A DNA stretch of 64,000 nt from Phycisphaeraceae bacterium (lineage in GTDB: Bacteria > Planctomycetota > Phycisphaerae > Phycisphaerales > UBA1924), in NCBI GenBank assembly GCA_020639235.1, contig JACKHC010000001.1:2108001-2172000 (forward strand), read 5' to 3'. The first letter of the stretch is position 1; each line of letters opens with the position of its first letter. Shown piece after piece: positions 8,243-16,015 of the stretch. Below the pieces are notes generated by a model. It had not been told where the DNA came from. It worked only from the letters and a program-made list of their open reading frames with translations, and made no database searches. Position numbers and translations under genes: made by a program.

Positions 8243-8926
8243 TCAAGGCGAGTCGGAGGCCGCGGACGCGCCCAAGCGCGCCTCGACACTCGACTCCACC
8301 AGATCACCATCGGATTCCGCGGAGACCCTCGTAAGCGCGATGCGGAAGAGTTCGGTCCGATTCGACTTGTCGATGCGCTCGAAACGGAATGAACGGACCT
8401 CCGCCCCGATAACTCGGCGCTGGACATCGGGAGCGCCCACCCACTGCTGGGCGAAGGCGCCGGAGTTGATGACGGTCGGGAGGACTCTGCGGGTGGTCGT
8501 ATCTGTCGGGGGCTTGCCGATTCCGTCGAACGCGTCGGTCGGCTTGGTGCAGACCCAGGCCGAGATGACCTGCCTGGCGACGGAGTAGTGGAGCACGGCG
8601 ATCTCGCCGCGATTGATCTTTGTCTTGTCGTCGGGGTCGCCGCCCCAAAGCACGACGAAGGTGTCGCCCGTGAGCGGTTCGTGCTCGATGGCGAAGACCT
8701 CGATCGATGACTCGACGAGTTCGCGGATGCCGTCGAGGACTGGATCTGATTCTATTTGTGAGGTGCTCGCGGCCTGCCCCGCGCGGAGGAGGCGTGGGCC
8801 GACGAATGCGGCGATGCTGCCGATCGAGACGGCGGCGATGAGCAGGATGATGATTTCGGAGGACGCGACACCGGGGCGCGCCGGTCGATGGTGGGTCACG
8901 CTTCTTTGGGCTCTGATCTGATGCAT
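8243..8926 (-). CDS. Pseudopilin-like single-pass membrane protein, unknown function
   Basis: 227 residues. A basic N-terminus and an SSEIIILLIAAVSIGSIAAF helix (about 22-41) resemble a pseudopilin leader, but there is no canonical G-FTLIE site. The remainder (LVESSIEVFAIEHEPLTGDT, VVLWGGDPDDKTKINRGEIA, later QWVGAPDVQRRVIGAEVR) is a globular domain I do not recognise; it could be a GspK- or PilX-like minor component. The start is uncertain: ATG 8926 has no clear Shine-Dalgarno, and an in-frame GTG at 8899 is possible. Confidence 0.55.
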   Translation of the reverse strand: MHQIRAQRSVTHHRPARPGVASSEIIILLIAAVSIGSIAAFVGPRLLRAGQAASTSQIESDPVLDGIRELVESSIEVFAIEHEPLTGDTFVVLWGGDPDDKTKINRGEIAVLHYSVARQVISAWVCTKPTDAFDGIGKPPTDTTTRRVLPTVINSGAFAQQWVGAPDVQRRVIGAEVRSFRFERIDKSNRTELFRIALTRVSAESDGDLVESSVEARLGASAASDSP

Positions 8927-8961
8927 CGTTGAGGGCGGCGTGGCGGCCGCGGGTTGCGGGG

Positions 8962-9423
8962 CTAATCGAGTTCGTTGGAGAGTTGGTTCGTGACCTTGTT
9001 GTAGCCGGCGGCGTAGACGATGAGGCCGTCGGTCTGGTCGTAGTACCAGCCGTTATCGCTGGTGTGCAGATCGGCGGCCGCGGTCGCGAAGTCGCCCTCG
9101 GCGAGGAGGAAGCTCTTCGTGAAAGCGTTGTAGGGTTGTTCCTTGAGGTACTCGAACGAGATGAGCGCGCCCCAGCCACTCTTTGTGCCGCCCTCGCCCA
9201 TCGGATCGTCGGGGTCTGCGGTGGGGAGGACGCCGTCGTTTCCGATTCGGTAGAGCTCGATCTGCTGGTTGATCATCTGCACCTGGCGGGCGAGGGAGGA
9301 GCGGAGGGCGTCCTGCGTGGCGCTGGAGAACTGCGGCACGACGAGCGCCGCGAGGATTCCGAGAATCACCACGACGATCAGGATTTCGACAAGTGTGAAG
9401 CCATTTCGGCGATTGGGGGTCAT
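8962..9423 (-). CDS. GspG-like pseudopilin (second copy)
   Basis: 153 residues from ATG 9423, preceded by GAGGTGG. It has a short leader MTPNRRNG and then the textbook class III site and helix (FTLVEILIVVVILGILAALV). The C-domain has GspG-like features: residues after the helix (RQVQMINQQIELYRI), then LPTADPDDPMG and a WGALISFEYLKEQPYNAF segment comparable to the GspG calcium-loop region. It is a paralogue of the next upstream gene; the two differ mainly in the C-terminal loops. Confidence 0.85.
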   Translation of the reverse strand: MTPNRRNGFTLVEILIVVVILGILAALVVPQFSSATQDALRSSLARQVQMINQQIELYRIGNDGVLPTADPDDPMGEGGTKSGWGALISFEYLKEQPYNAFTKSFLLAEGDFATAAADLHTSDNGWYYDQTDGLIVYAAGYNKVTNQLSNELD

Positions 9424-9468
9424 CGGGTCCACCTCACCCTGGTGCTCTACCGCGTTCTTCTGCGAAGA

Positions 9469-9496
9469 CGGGCGGACCCGATCAAGGGTCCGCCCG
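9469..9496 (-). terminator. Strong hairpin between the two GspG-like pilin genes
   Basis: Perfect 11-bp inverted repeat, CGGGCGGACCC / GGGTCCGCCCG, with a 6-base loop. It lies 39 bases after the first pilin stop and 46 bases before the second pilin start. There is no U-tract after it on the minus strand, so it is more likely an mRNA 3'-stabilising or attenuating element that raises major-pilin output than a complete terminator. Confidence 0.45.
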
Positions 9497-9534
9497 CGAA
9501 GGTTCATTTGATCACTCATCCTTCACCGGGGCGA

Positions 9535-10041
9535 TTAGTTCGCCTCGTGATAGAGCTGAGCGCCGGTGTCCGGATCATCCTTGTTCTCGATGAGACCGGC
9601 GGCCCAGACGCGGCCCTCGAGCCAGGTCGGAGGGGTCGCGGCGTCATCGGCGTCGGCGTAGAACCAGCCGTTGTCGTTGTCGCGATCGGCGCCCTCGGCG
9701 TCGGACACGTCACCGGCGACGATGTCGCCCGACTTGGTGTAGCCGTTGATCGGGACTTCCTTGAGGTAGTCGCCGCCGACCATGACGCCCCAGCCGTTGT
9801 TGTTGAGGCCGTCGCCCATGGGGTCGGTGGCGTCCTCGGTCGGATACGCGCCACCGTTCTGCACACGGTAGAGCTCGATCTGCGACGAGATCGTCTGGAG
9901 CTGGCTCTCGAGGGCGCCCTTGATGGCGCTATCGGAAGCATTCACGAACTGGGGCACGACGATCGCCGCGAGGATCCCCAGGATCACGACGACGATCAGG
10001 ATTTCGACCAGCGTAAAGCCGGTCTTTCTGCTGCTGCGCAT
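9535..10041 (-). CDS. GspG-like major pilin/pseudopilin
   Basis: 168 residues from ATG 10041, with AAGGAG 10 bases upstream. Leader MRSSRKTG, then the class III processing site and hydrophobic helix FTLVEILIVVVILGILAAIV. Glu5 is present. The C-domain (QTISSQIELYRVQNGGAYPT, DPMGDGLNNNGWG, DYLKEVPINGYTKSG) follows the GspG pattern. It is first of the two paralogues and follows a long leader region, so it is probably the major subunit. Confidence 0.87.
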   Translation of the reverse strand: MRSSRKTGFTLVEILIVVVILGILAAIVVPQFVNASDSAIKGALESQLQTISSQIELYRVQNGGAYPTEDATDPMGDGLNNNGWGVMVGGDYLKEVPINGYTKSGDIVAGDVSDAEGADRDNDNGWFYADADDAATPPTWLEGRVWAAGLIENKDDPDTGAQLYHEAN

Positions 10042-10092
10042 AGTGGAGTACTCCTTGAGGAACATCCTCGCTTGATCCACCGGGGCGTTTCG

Positions 10093-10119
10093 ACCATCGC
10101 CCCAACTGAAGAAACTTGA
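10093..10119 (-). promoter_or_regulatory. Possible sigma-28-like promoter for the pilin operon
   Basis: On the minus strand the sequence TCAAGTTT (10119-10112) is followed after about 10 bases by GGCGATGG. This resembles the FliA/sigma-28 pattern TAAAGTTT-N11-GCCGATAA: 7/8 in the first box, 5/8 in the second. It would give a leader of about 45 bases before the pilin ATG. Confidence 0.3.
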
Positions 10120-10341
10120 CGCTCCGTCCGGGAGCGGTCGACCTCGATGCTGGTCGCGGCGCAACGCCGCGCCGGCCCGTGACGACTCCGCCACGGACGC
10201 TGTGAACATCGACGCGGATCGGACGCTTCTTCACTGGGCGACGAAGATTGGAGGGGGGATCGGGGTGAATTCCCGTCACACACGATGCAGGGCGGAGATG
10301 TTCGCTTGTCGGCGCAGCCGGCAGCGCACGGCCCATAACAG

Positions 10342-10374
10342 AGCACACCCGCATGGGAGCGGGTGTGGTGTGCT
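10342..10374 (-). terminator. Imperfect hairpin downstream of HEAT-repeat gene
   Basis: AGCACACCCGC pairs with GCGGGTGTGGTGTGCT, with a bulge, about 45 bases past the stop of the HEAT gene. There is no good U-tract, so it is only a weak candidate for transcription termination or 3'-end protection. Confidence 0.35.
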
Positions 10375-10419
10375 TGAAGTAATGGTTATCGCCCGCTCAC
10401 GCGGATGAGCGCGTCTCGC

Positions 10420-12609
10420 TCACTCGGTCTCGAGGATCAGGGGCACGACGCCGCCGGTCGGGAGGTTGAGTGCGCCCATGAGCGTGGCGGCGCTGATCGC
10501 GACGCCGGGATCATCCGACCGCACCTGCTCGATGAGCCAATCGATGTGGCGCTTGTCGAGCATGTTGCCGCAGCGCTTGGCGGAGGCCGTGACGGCGGCG
10601 AAGAGGTCGAGTTGATCGGCGCTGGTGTCGTCCATCACGGCGTCCATCAGCGCGACCTGCGTGTTCTTGTCGCAGATGTAGGAGAGGACCTCGGCGGTGT
10701 GCAGGCGGACCTGGCCGTCGGTCTCGCTCATGGACGCGAGGAGGGCCCGTGCGGCGTCGTCGACGCGGAGGACGGGGTTGCGCCCGATGGCGAGCTTGCG
10801 GAGCGCATCGAGCGCTTCGAGTGAGAATCGCTCGGCGGAGGCGTCGTTCATTGGCGTGCCGCTGGAGACGGTGACGAGTTGCTCTGCGTTTGCGGCGATC
10901 TGTTCGTCGGTGAGTCCCTCGCGCGCCATACGGGTGAGGGGATCGGCGTCGTAGTTGCGCCCGATGCGGGCCATCATGCCTGGGTCCATCATGGCGATGA
11001 CGGGCGTGGCGCGGAGGCGTGAACTCGAGCGGATGGTCTCCATGGTGGAGACGGTGCGGTCCTCGGGGAGATCGATGATCATGAGATCGATGCCGGGCAC
11101 GCGGGCCATGTCGGACTCGATCTCATCGAGCGATGCGCCGGGGCGGACAACCTGGTATCCGGCATCCTCGAGCGCAGCGCGAAGACGCTGCTGATCTTCG
11201 ATGCTGGAGGCGAGCACAGCGGCGTAGCGCGTGCCTGCGTCGCGGATTGCGGAAGCGAGGATGGGCACGACGCGCTCGGAGCCGGCGAAGGGCGTGACCG
11301 GATTGGCATTGGCGAGTGCGAGCGCGGACTCGAAGCGCACGCGGCGGTCGGGGTAGGAGAGCGCTTCGAGGAGGGGCCTGCGATCATCGAGGCCGGACCA
11401 GAGCCCAGCGCCACCGGCGCTCTGAGAGAGCGCGCTGATGGCCTTTCGGGCGAGGAGCGTGTCGCCGGAGTCCAGTGCGTCACCCAGGACGCGCTGCATG
11501 GCGGTGGCGCCCGCCGCGACGGCGTAGTAGGTCGGGGAGAGGTTATCGAGGGGCCAGCGTGGGTTTTCCCAGTCGGTGGGCTGGCGGATTTCGCGGGAGA
11601 AGTTGGCGGCGAGCCAGAGCGCCACGGCGTCCTCATCGGTCGAGTCGATTTTCAGCGCGTGCTTGGCGAGGTCCATCGCGCGGGTCTCGTGATAGACCTC
11701 GGTGCGGATGGCGGTGGCGTTGAGACCGATGCCCGGGAGGTAGTCCCACAAGAGTTGGTAATCCTCACCGGGGAAGGAGAGCATGCCGGGGCCGGAGCGA
11801 CCGTCCATATAGCGCTGGCCGAGTTCGCGGTAGGCCGCTGCGACCGGCGCATTTTCGACGCCGCCGATCGTGGAGATCGCGCGAGCGGCTGCGGCGCGGA
11901 CGGGCTGGGCGTCGGTGTTGGCGCGGAGTTCATAGAGGGCGGGGAGCGACTCGGGGTAACGGACCGCGCCGAGGATGTTGCAGATGGTCTCCTGCACATC
12001 GGGGGTCATCGCGGGGAGGGCCGCCGAGAGGGGCGAGACGACCTGGCGGCCCATGTCCATGAAGAGTGACTGGATCTCGCTCTGGAGTTGGATGTCGTTG
12101 CGGCGCGACGAGAGGACTTCGAGGAGTGATGGTACGGCGTACTCGCCGGCCTCGACGAGTCGCTCGCGTGCGTAGATCTTGTTGCGCAGGTCGCCCGTGA
12201 GGAGCGAGATGTTGCGCATGACTTCATTGGGGTTGCGGGAGCGGGCCATCTTGCCGCCCTCGAAGAGGGCCCAGAGATCGGCGGCGGCGTCTTCGAGTTG
12301 ATCGACGGCGAGCGCACGGTGGTAGGCGCGCTCGAAACGCTCGATGCGTGTCGGGGAGTCCTCGACGATCGCGAGGAACTCGGAGGGATCGAGGTCCATT
12401 CCCAGGAGGGCGTTGGCTTCACCCTCGGCGAGTTCGAACTGCGCGATGTTCACATAGTGGATGAAGTCGTCGACGCGCTGGGCGATGACCTTGTTGCGGT
12501 CGTCGTTCTGGCGTGCCAGCGTGGTTGAGGCGGGGAGGAGCCACGCGGCGAGCGTCGCGAGCACGAGAATCGTGGCGATACGGGGCAAGCGGGTCTGGGT
12601 GAGTCGCAC
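10420..12609 (-). CDS. Exported HEAT-repeat protein with embedded receiver-like domain
   Basis: 729 residues from GTG 12609, chosen because AGGAG lies 6 bases upstream; an upstream ATG at 12645 has none. A signal peptide or anchor (ATILVLATLAAWLLPASTTLA) is followed by an alpha-helical region with HEAT-like repeats (SVPSLLEVL..., SLPALYELRANTDAQPVRAA). A receiver-like alpha/beta domain at about residues 460-545 contains LMIIDLPED, with Asp513 at the usual phosphoacceptor place, and more HEAT-like helices follow to the C-terminus. The apparent signal sequence would place the receiver fold outside the cytoplasm, so it may be structural. It lies upstream of the pilin genes on the same strand but is separated by 378 bases. 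Confidence 0.65.
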   Translation of the reverse strand: MRLTQTRLPRIATILVLATLAAWLLPASTTLARQNDDRNKVIAQRVDDFIHYVNIAQFELAEGEANALLGMDLDPSEFLAIVEDSPTRIERFERAYHRALAVDQLEDAAADLWALFEGGKMARSRNPNEVMRNISLLTGDLRNKIYARERLVEAGEYAVPSLLEVLSSRRNDIQLQSEIQSLFMDMGRQVVSPLSAALPAMTPDVQETICNILGAVRYPESLPALYELRANTDAQPVRAAAARAISTIGGVENAPVAAAYRELGQRYMDGRSGPGMLSFPGEDYQLLWDYLPGIGLNATAIRTEVYHETRAMDLAKHALKIDSTDEDAVALWLAANFSREIRQPTDWENPRWPLDNLSPTYYAVAAGATAMQRVLGDALDSGDTLLARKAISALSQSAGGAGLWSGLDDRRPLLEALSYPDRRVRFESALALANANPVTPFAGSERVVPILASAIRDAGTRYAAVLASSIEDQQRLRAALEDAGYQVVRPGASLDEIESDMARVPGIDLMIIDLPEDRTVSTMETIRSSSRLRATPVIAMMDPGMMARIGRNYDADPLTRMAREGLTDEQIAANAEQLVTVSSGTPMNDASAERFSLEALDALRKLAIGRNPVLRVDDAARALLASMSETDGQVRLHTAEVLSYICDKNTQVALMDAVMDDTSADQLDLFAAVTASAKRCGNMLDKRHIDWLIEQVRSDDPGVAISAATLMGALNLPTGGVVPLILETE

Positions 12610-12991
12610 TACCGGCTCCTGTCTGCTGCCTTTGGGGAGGCCCATATTGGGCCGTTGAATCGGAATTGGGCCCGAGTCGACTTCCGGCCCCGGATGGGGG
12701 TCGAGAGGGCGAACGGGCCGGGCAATCTAATGGTTGGCACGACCGATTGCCAACCGTGGCGGGGGTCCGGTTCGCACGGGGAGGGGGCACGGTTCGGTCG
12801 GAATGCGTCTGAATCTCGTTCTGCTGCGATTACCGGGCGTGATGTATGGCGCGGGGCGAACGATCCGCAGGATTTGCGCTCGGTATTGGTCGGGGGGATC
12901 AAGAGGGGCGTGCGGGGAGTCGATCAACCACGGGACCGGGGCGTTTGTGCGTATCCCCGGAGGAGTCCGGTTGGTGGAGCGAGGTGAATCT
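12610..12991. other. Divergent intergenic region with one inverted repeat
   Basis: 382 bases between the HEAT gene (minus) and the HTH-receiver gene (plus). I see no gene. It contains the inverted repeat at 12732-12755 and must hold the promoters of both genes, but I cannot place them. Confidence 0.6.
12732..12755. promoter_or_regulatory. Inverted repeat, candidate operator
   Basis: Perfect 8-bp arms GGTTGGCA and TGCCAACC separated by 8 bases, in the divergent promoter region. A regulator dimer could bind here. The HTH protein encoded downstream is an obvious candidate, but this is inference. Confidence 0.45.
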
Positions 12992-13573
12992 ATGTCCTTA
13001 CTCGACAAGGATGTCCTGACAACGGGCGAGGTTGCGAAGGTTTGCAATGTCGCCCCCAGGACTGTCAGCAAGTGGTTCGACAGCGGGCAGCTCAAGGGAT
13101 ATCGAATCCCGGGTTCGAAGGACCGGCGGATTCCCGTTGCGAACTTGATGCAGTTCATGAAAGAGCACGGCATCCCGATGGACGGCGTCCATTCGGGCAA
13201 GATGCGGGTGCTCGTTGTTGATCGTGAGCGCGATGTGACGGCCGCTCTGCAGCGCGTTCTGACGGAGCAGGCGAACTACGAGGTGCGTGTATGCAACTCC
13301 GCGTTCGAGGCCGGCATCGAGTGCGAGAAGTTCCGTCCGCATGTGGTGCTGCTCGACATGCACATGGGTGACGGCGAAGCGAACGCCATCGCGAAGGTTG
13401 TCAATACGAACGAGGATCTGGCGATCACGCGGGTGATCGCGATGAGCGGCAAGTTGACGGACGGTCAGGCCGCGGGTCTGCGGGGCGAGGGATTCGATGG
13501 CTTCCTGAAGAAGCCGTTCCAGGTTCGGCAGGTCGTGCAGGCGATCGAGTCGGCGTCGTCGCTGGTTCACTGA
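12992..13573 (+). CDS. Helix-turn-helix (excisionase/BldC-like) plus receiver domain regulator
   Basis: 193 residues from ATG 12992, with GAGG upstream. Residues 8-56 are a MerR/excisionase-type winged helix (LTTGEVAKVCNVAPRTVSKW to GYRIPGSKDRRIPVANL). Residues about 70-190 are a CheY-like receiver: acidic pair in VLVVDRERD, phosphoacceptor Asp in VVLLDMHMGDG, Ser in VIAMSGK and Lys in FLKKPFQ, so all catalytic residues are present. The DNA-binding domain precedes the receiver, the reverse of the usual response-regulator order. The partner kinase is unknown. A strong terminator follows. Confidence 0.82.
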   Translation: MSLLDKDVLTTGEVAKVCNVAPRTVSKWFDSGQLKGYRIPGSKDRRIPVANLMQFMKEHGIPMDGVHSGKMRVLVVDRERDVTAALQRVLTEQANYEVRVCNSAFEAGIECEKFRPHVVLLDMHMGDGEANAIAKVVNTNEDLAITRVIAMSGKLTDGQAAGLRGEGFDGFLKKPFQVRQVVQAIESASSLVH

Positions 13574-13599
13574 ACCGCAGCGCAACAACGATGAATTAG

Positions 13600-13634
13600 A
13601 ACCGCCCACCATGCTCGGTGGGCGGTTTTTGTTT
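13600..13634 (+). terminator. Rho-independent terminator of the HTH-receiver gene
   Basis: 11-bp stem AACCGCCCACC / GGTGGGCGGTT with a 6-base loop, followed by TTTGTTTT. It lies 27 bases past the stop and between convergent genes. Confidence 0.9.
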
Positions 13635-13651
13635 TGCGTTGGGATGTCGGA

Positions 13652-14734
13652 TTACTTTACGGTCGGTAGCCACGCGGCGAGAAGGTCGCGGGCGGCGGCG
13701 AGGTCGTTCTTATCGATCATCTCGGTGACGGTGTGGATGTAGCGGGTGCCGCAGACGAGGCCGGCGGCGCGGCTCCCGGTGAGCGTTTGTTGCATGGCGC
13801 CGCCGTCCTGGCCGCCACGGGCGAGGATGGAGCGTTGGGCCTTGATTCCCTTGCTGTTTGCGACTTCCTCGAGTTCGTTGATGAGGGTGTAGTCGGAGAT
13901 GATGGAGCCGTCCATGACGTGGAGCCCGGCGCCCTTTCCGTGGAAGTTGACGGCCTCGTCTTCGGGGACGCCCGGCGTGTCGCAGGCGAGACTGACATCG
14001 AGGCCGATGCCGATGTCGGGCTTGACGAACGCGGAGGCGGTCTTGGCGCCGCGGAGGCCGACTTCCTCCTGGACGGTGAATGCTGCGTAGATGTCGCAGG
14101 CGTGGGGCGTCTTGGAGTCGTGGAGCGCACGGACGGCTTCGATGGCCAGCCAGCAGGCGAAGCGGTTGTCGATGGCCTTGCTGACGAACTTGTTGCCGAC
14201 CTCGATGAAGGGTTCGTGAAGGACGACCATGTCGCCCACGCGGACCATGGACTTGACCTCCTCGGCGGTGCGCCCGATATCGATGAAGAACTCCTTGATG
14301 TCGGGGACCTTCTTCTTGTCTTCCTCGGTGGCGATGTGGACGGGCCGGCCGCCGGGATTCATGACGCCCAGGATGTCGCCGTGGGACTTGGTGCAGACCA
14401 TGACGCGGCGGGAGAAGAGGTTGCGCGTGTCGAAGCCGCCGGCGGGATTGACACGGATGAACCCTTTGTCATCGATGTACTTCACATAGAAACCGATCTC
14501 GTCCATGTGGGCGGCGATCATGACGCGCTTCGGCTGCCCGCCCCCCGTGCCCCCCCCACTGCCCCGCGCACTGCGCTTGCAGATGAGCGAGCCCATGGGG
14601 TCGGTGGTGAACTCATCGAACATCCCCTCGACCTCCTTGCGGATGAGGGAGGCGACGCGCTCTTCGCGGCCGGGAATTCCCGGCGTTTCACAGAGTCGCT
14701 TGAGGAGGTCGGCGTTCAGCTTCGGCTCGGGCAT
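13652..14734 (-). CDS. M42-family metallo-aminopeptidase
   Basis: 360 residues, the usual length for M42 (FrvX/YsdC/TET-like) peptidases. Metal and catalytic motifs are present: His in IAAHMDEIGF, Asp in AIDNRFACW, Glu-Glu in FTVQEEVGLRG, Asp in IGLDVSLACDTPG and His near the C-terminus in TRYIHTVTEMI. It is expected to be cytosolic, often dodecameric, releasing N-terminal residues from peptides. A glycine-rich insert (RGSGGGTGGGQPKR, about residues 57-70) precedes the first metal-binding strand and is encoded by a C-rich low-complexity tract. Confidence 0.88.
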   Translation of the reverse strand: MPEPKLNADLLKRLCETPGIPGREERVASLIRKEVEGMFDEFTTDPMGSLICKRSARGSGGGTGGGQPKRVMIAAHMDEIGFYVKYIDDKGFIRVNPAGGFDTRNLFSRRVMVCTKSHGDILGVMNPGGRPVHIATEEDKKKVPDIKEFFIDIGRTAEEVKSMVRVGDMVVLHEPFIEVGNKFVSKAIDNRFACWLAIEAVRALHDSKTPHACDIYAAFTVQEEVGLRGAKTASAFVKPDIGIGLDVSLACDTPGVPEDEAVNFHGKGAGLHVMDGSIISDYTLINELEEVANSKGIKAQRSILARGGQDGGAMQQTLTGSRAAGLVCGTRYIHTVTEMIDKNDLAAARDLLAAWLPTVK

Positions 14735-14773
14735 TCAATCTCTCCTGTTTCTGACATGGCGCACCGGGCGTCG

Positions 14774-14779
14774 TACCAT
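14774..14779 (+). promoter_or_regulatory. -10-like box upstream of ygfZ
   Basis: TACCAT in the context cGTACCAT, 40 bases before the ygfZ ATG. A GGAGG lies between box and start, fitting a leadered transcript. No -35 box is visible. Confidence 0.35.
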
Positions 14780-14819
14780 TGCGGCACTGGTCGGTTGCAA
14801 CGGAGGTCTACGGATCGCG

Positions 14820-15977
14820 ATGTCTGTCTCGAACCCGGTGCGGAGTCTACACGAAGCGCGAGATGCGACCTTCATGCCCTATGGCGGCGAGGGTGTCCGC
14901 ACGGAGGTCGTTGAAACCTATGGGTCCATCGAAGTCGAATATGCGGCGATTCGGAAGCGGGCGGCGCTGATCGACCTGCCGCACCGGGGAACGATTCGGG
15001 TCTCGGGCGCTGACAGGGCAGAGTTCCTGAACCGGATGGTGACGCAGGAACTCAAGGGACTGACCGAATACGGCGTGCGGCGGTCATTCTGGCTGAATCG
15101 GAAGGGCCGGATCGACGCGGATCTGCGCCTCATCGCCTTGCCTGAGTTGCTGATGCTTGACTGCGAGATACTGTCGGTTCGGCGCGCGATCGAGGGATTG
15201 TCGGCGTATCTGTTCGCGGAAGATGTTGCAATCGAGGATTCGTCGGGGGTGATGCACCGGCTCGCGCTGCACGGGCCCCGCGCTCGCGAGGTGCTGGGAA
15301 GTATCGCCACGCATGCGGCGGGCGACCATCTTGCAACACTCGCCCCGGATCGGGCGTGCGAGGTGGAAGTCGAGGGCGTGCGCGTCGTGGTGGATCGGCA
15401 GGACACCGCCGGCGATGTCGGGCTTGAGATGCTGATGCCAGCCGATGGTGCGGAGCGTGTCTATGAGTCGATTTCCGGTGTTGAGGGCGTCACCGCGATC
15501 GGGTGGCACGCTTACAACATTGCGAGGATCGAGGCGGGCGAGCCGATCTTTGCGATCGACTTTGGGCCGACGAACCTGCCGCACGAGACGGGCGTGCTCA
15601 AGGATCGGGTGTCGTTCACGAAGGGTTGCTACCTGGGGCAGGAGGTTGTGGCGCGGATGCAGTCGCTGGGCCACCCCAAGCAGGTCGTTGTTGGTCTGCG
15701 GATCGAGGGAGCGTGCGGTGGTGATCCGGGCGATCATCCGGCGACGGGATCGGCGGTGCTTTCTGGCGAGAAGGTCGTCGGGGCCGTTTCGAGTTGCACG
15801 CGGAGCCCGATGCTGGGTGATGCGCTGATCGCGCTGGCGCCGGTGAAGTGGGATGCTTCCAAGGCCGGGACGGAGCTCCGCGTCGAGTCGGCGGGCGGGG
15901 CGAGTCTCAAGGGCGTCGTTCAGGAGGGACTTGCGTTCTGGCGTCACGGCGGCGGTGGTGGCGGCACAACGGGATAG
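14820..15977 (+). CDS. ygfZ: YgfZ/GcvT-family folate-binding protein
   Basis: 385 residues from ATG 14820, with GGAGG about 13 bases upstream. The family signature K-G-C-Y-x-G-Q-E is present (SFTKGCYLGQEVVARM), along with a GcvT-like fold (RKRAALIDLPHRGTIRVSG at the N-terminus). YgfZ/IBA57 proteins use tetrahydrofolate in assembly or repair of certain iron-sulfur enzymes. The Cys of the motif is intact. The C-terminus ends in a glycine run. An in-frame upstream extension overlaps the aminopeptidase gene and is not supported. Confidence 0.85.
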   Translation: MSVSNPVRSLHEARDATFMPYGGEGVRTEVVETYGSIEVEYAAIRKRAALIDLPHRGTIRVSGADRAEFLNRMVTQELKGLTEYGVRRSFWLNRKGRIDADLRLIALPELLMLDCEILSVRRAIEGLSAYLFAEDVAIEDSSGVMHRLALHGPRAREVLGSIATHAAGDHLATLAPDRACEVEVEGVRVVVDRQDTAGDVGLEMLMPADGAERVYESISGVEGVTAIGWHAYNIARIEAGEPIFAIDFGPTNLPHETGVLKDRVSFTKGCYLGQEVVARMQSLGHPKQVVVGLRIEGACGGDPGDHPATGSAVLSGEKVVGAVSSCTRSPMLGDALIALAPVKWDASKAGTELRVESAGGASLKGVVQEGLAFWRHGGGGGGTTG

Positions 15978-16000
15978 CCGCGACCATCCGCATCACACGG

Positions 16001-16006
16001 TACGAT
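16001..16006 (+). promoter_or_regulatory. -10-like box, leaderless start of ABC ATPase gene
   Basis: TACGAT in the context gGTACGAT, ending 9 bases before ATG 16016. There is no Shine-Dalgarno sequence between box and start, consistent with transcription starting at or next to the ATG. Confidence 0.4.
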
Positions 16007-16015
16007 TCGCCAGAC

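Larger units (their letters stand above)
10042..10419. other. Intergenic region between HEAT-repeat gene and pilin genes
   Basis: 378 bases with no credible gene. It holds a possible pilin promoter (10093-10119, minus strand) and a hairpin at 10342-10374 near the end of the HEAT gene. Nothing else is recognised. Confidence 0.6.

Noticed and set aside
10342..10374. Hairpin considered as a definite rho-independent terminator
   Set aside because: Bulged stem and no U-tract on either strand, so it was kept only as a weak candidate.
12734..12991. N-terminal extension of the HTH-receiver protein by 86 codons
   Set aside because: The extension is R/G-rich without a motif; a Shine-Dalgarno-like GAGG lies before ATG 12992, and the HTH begins there.
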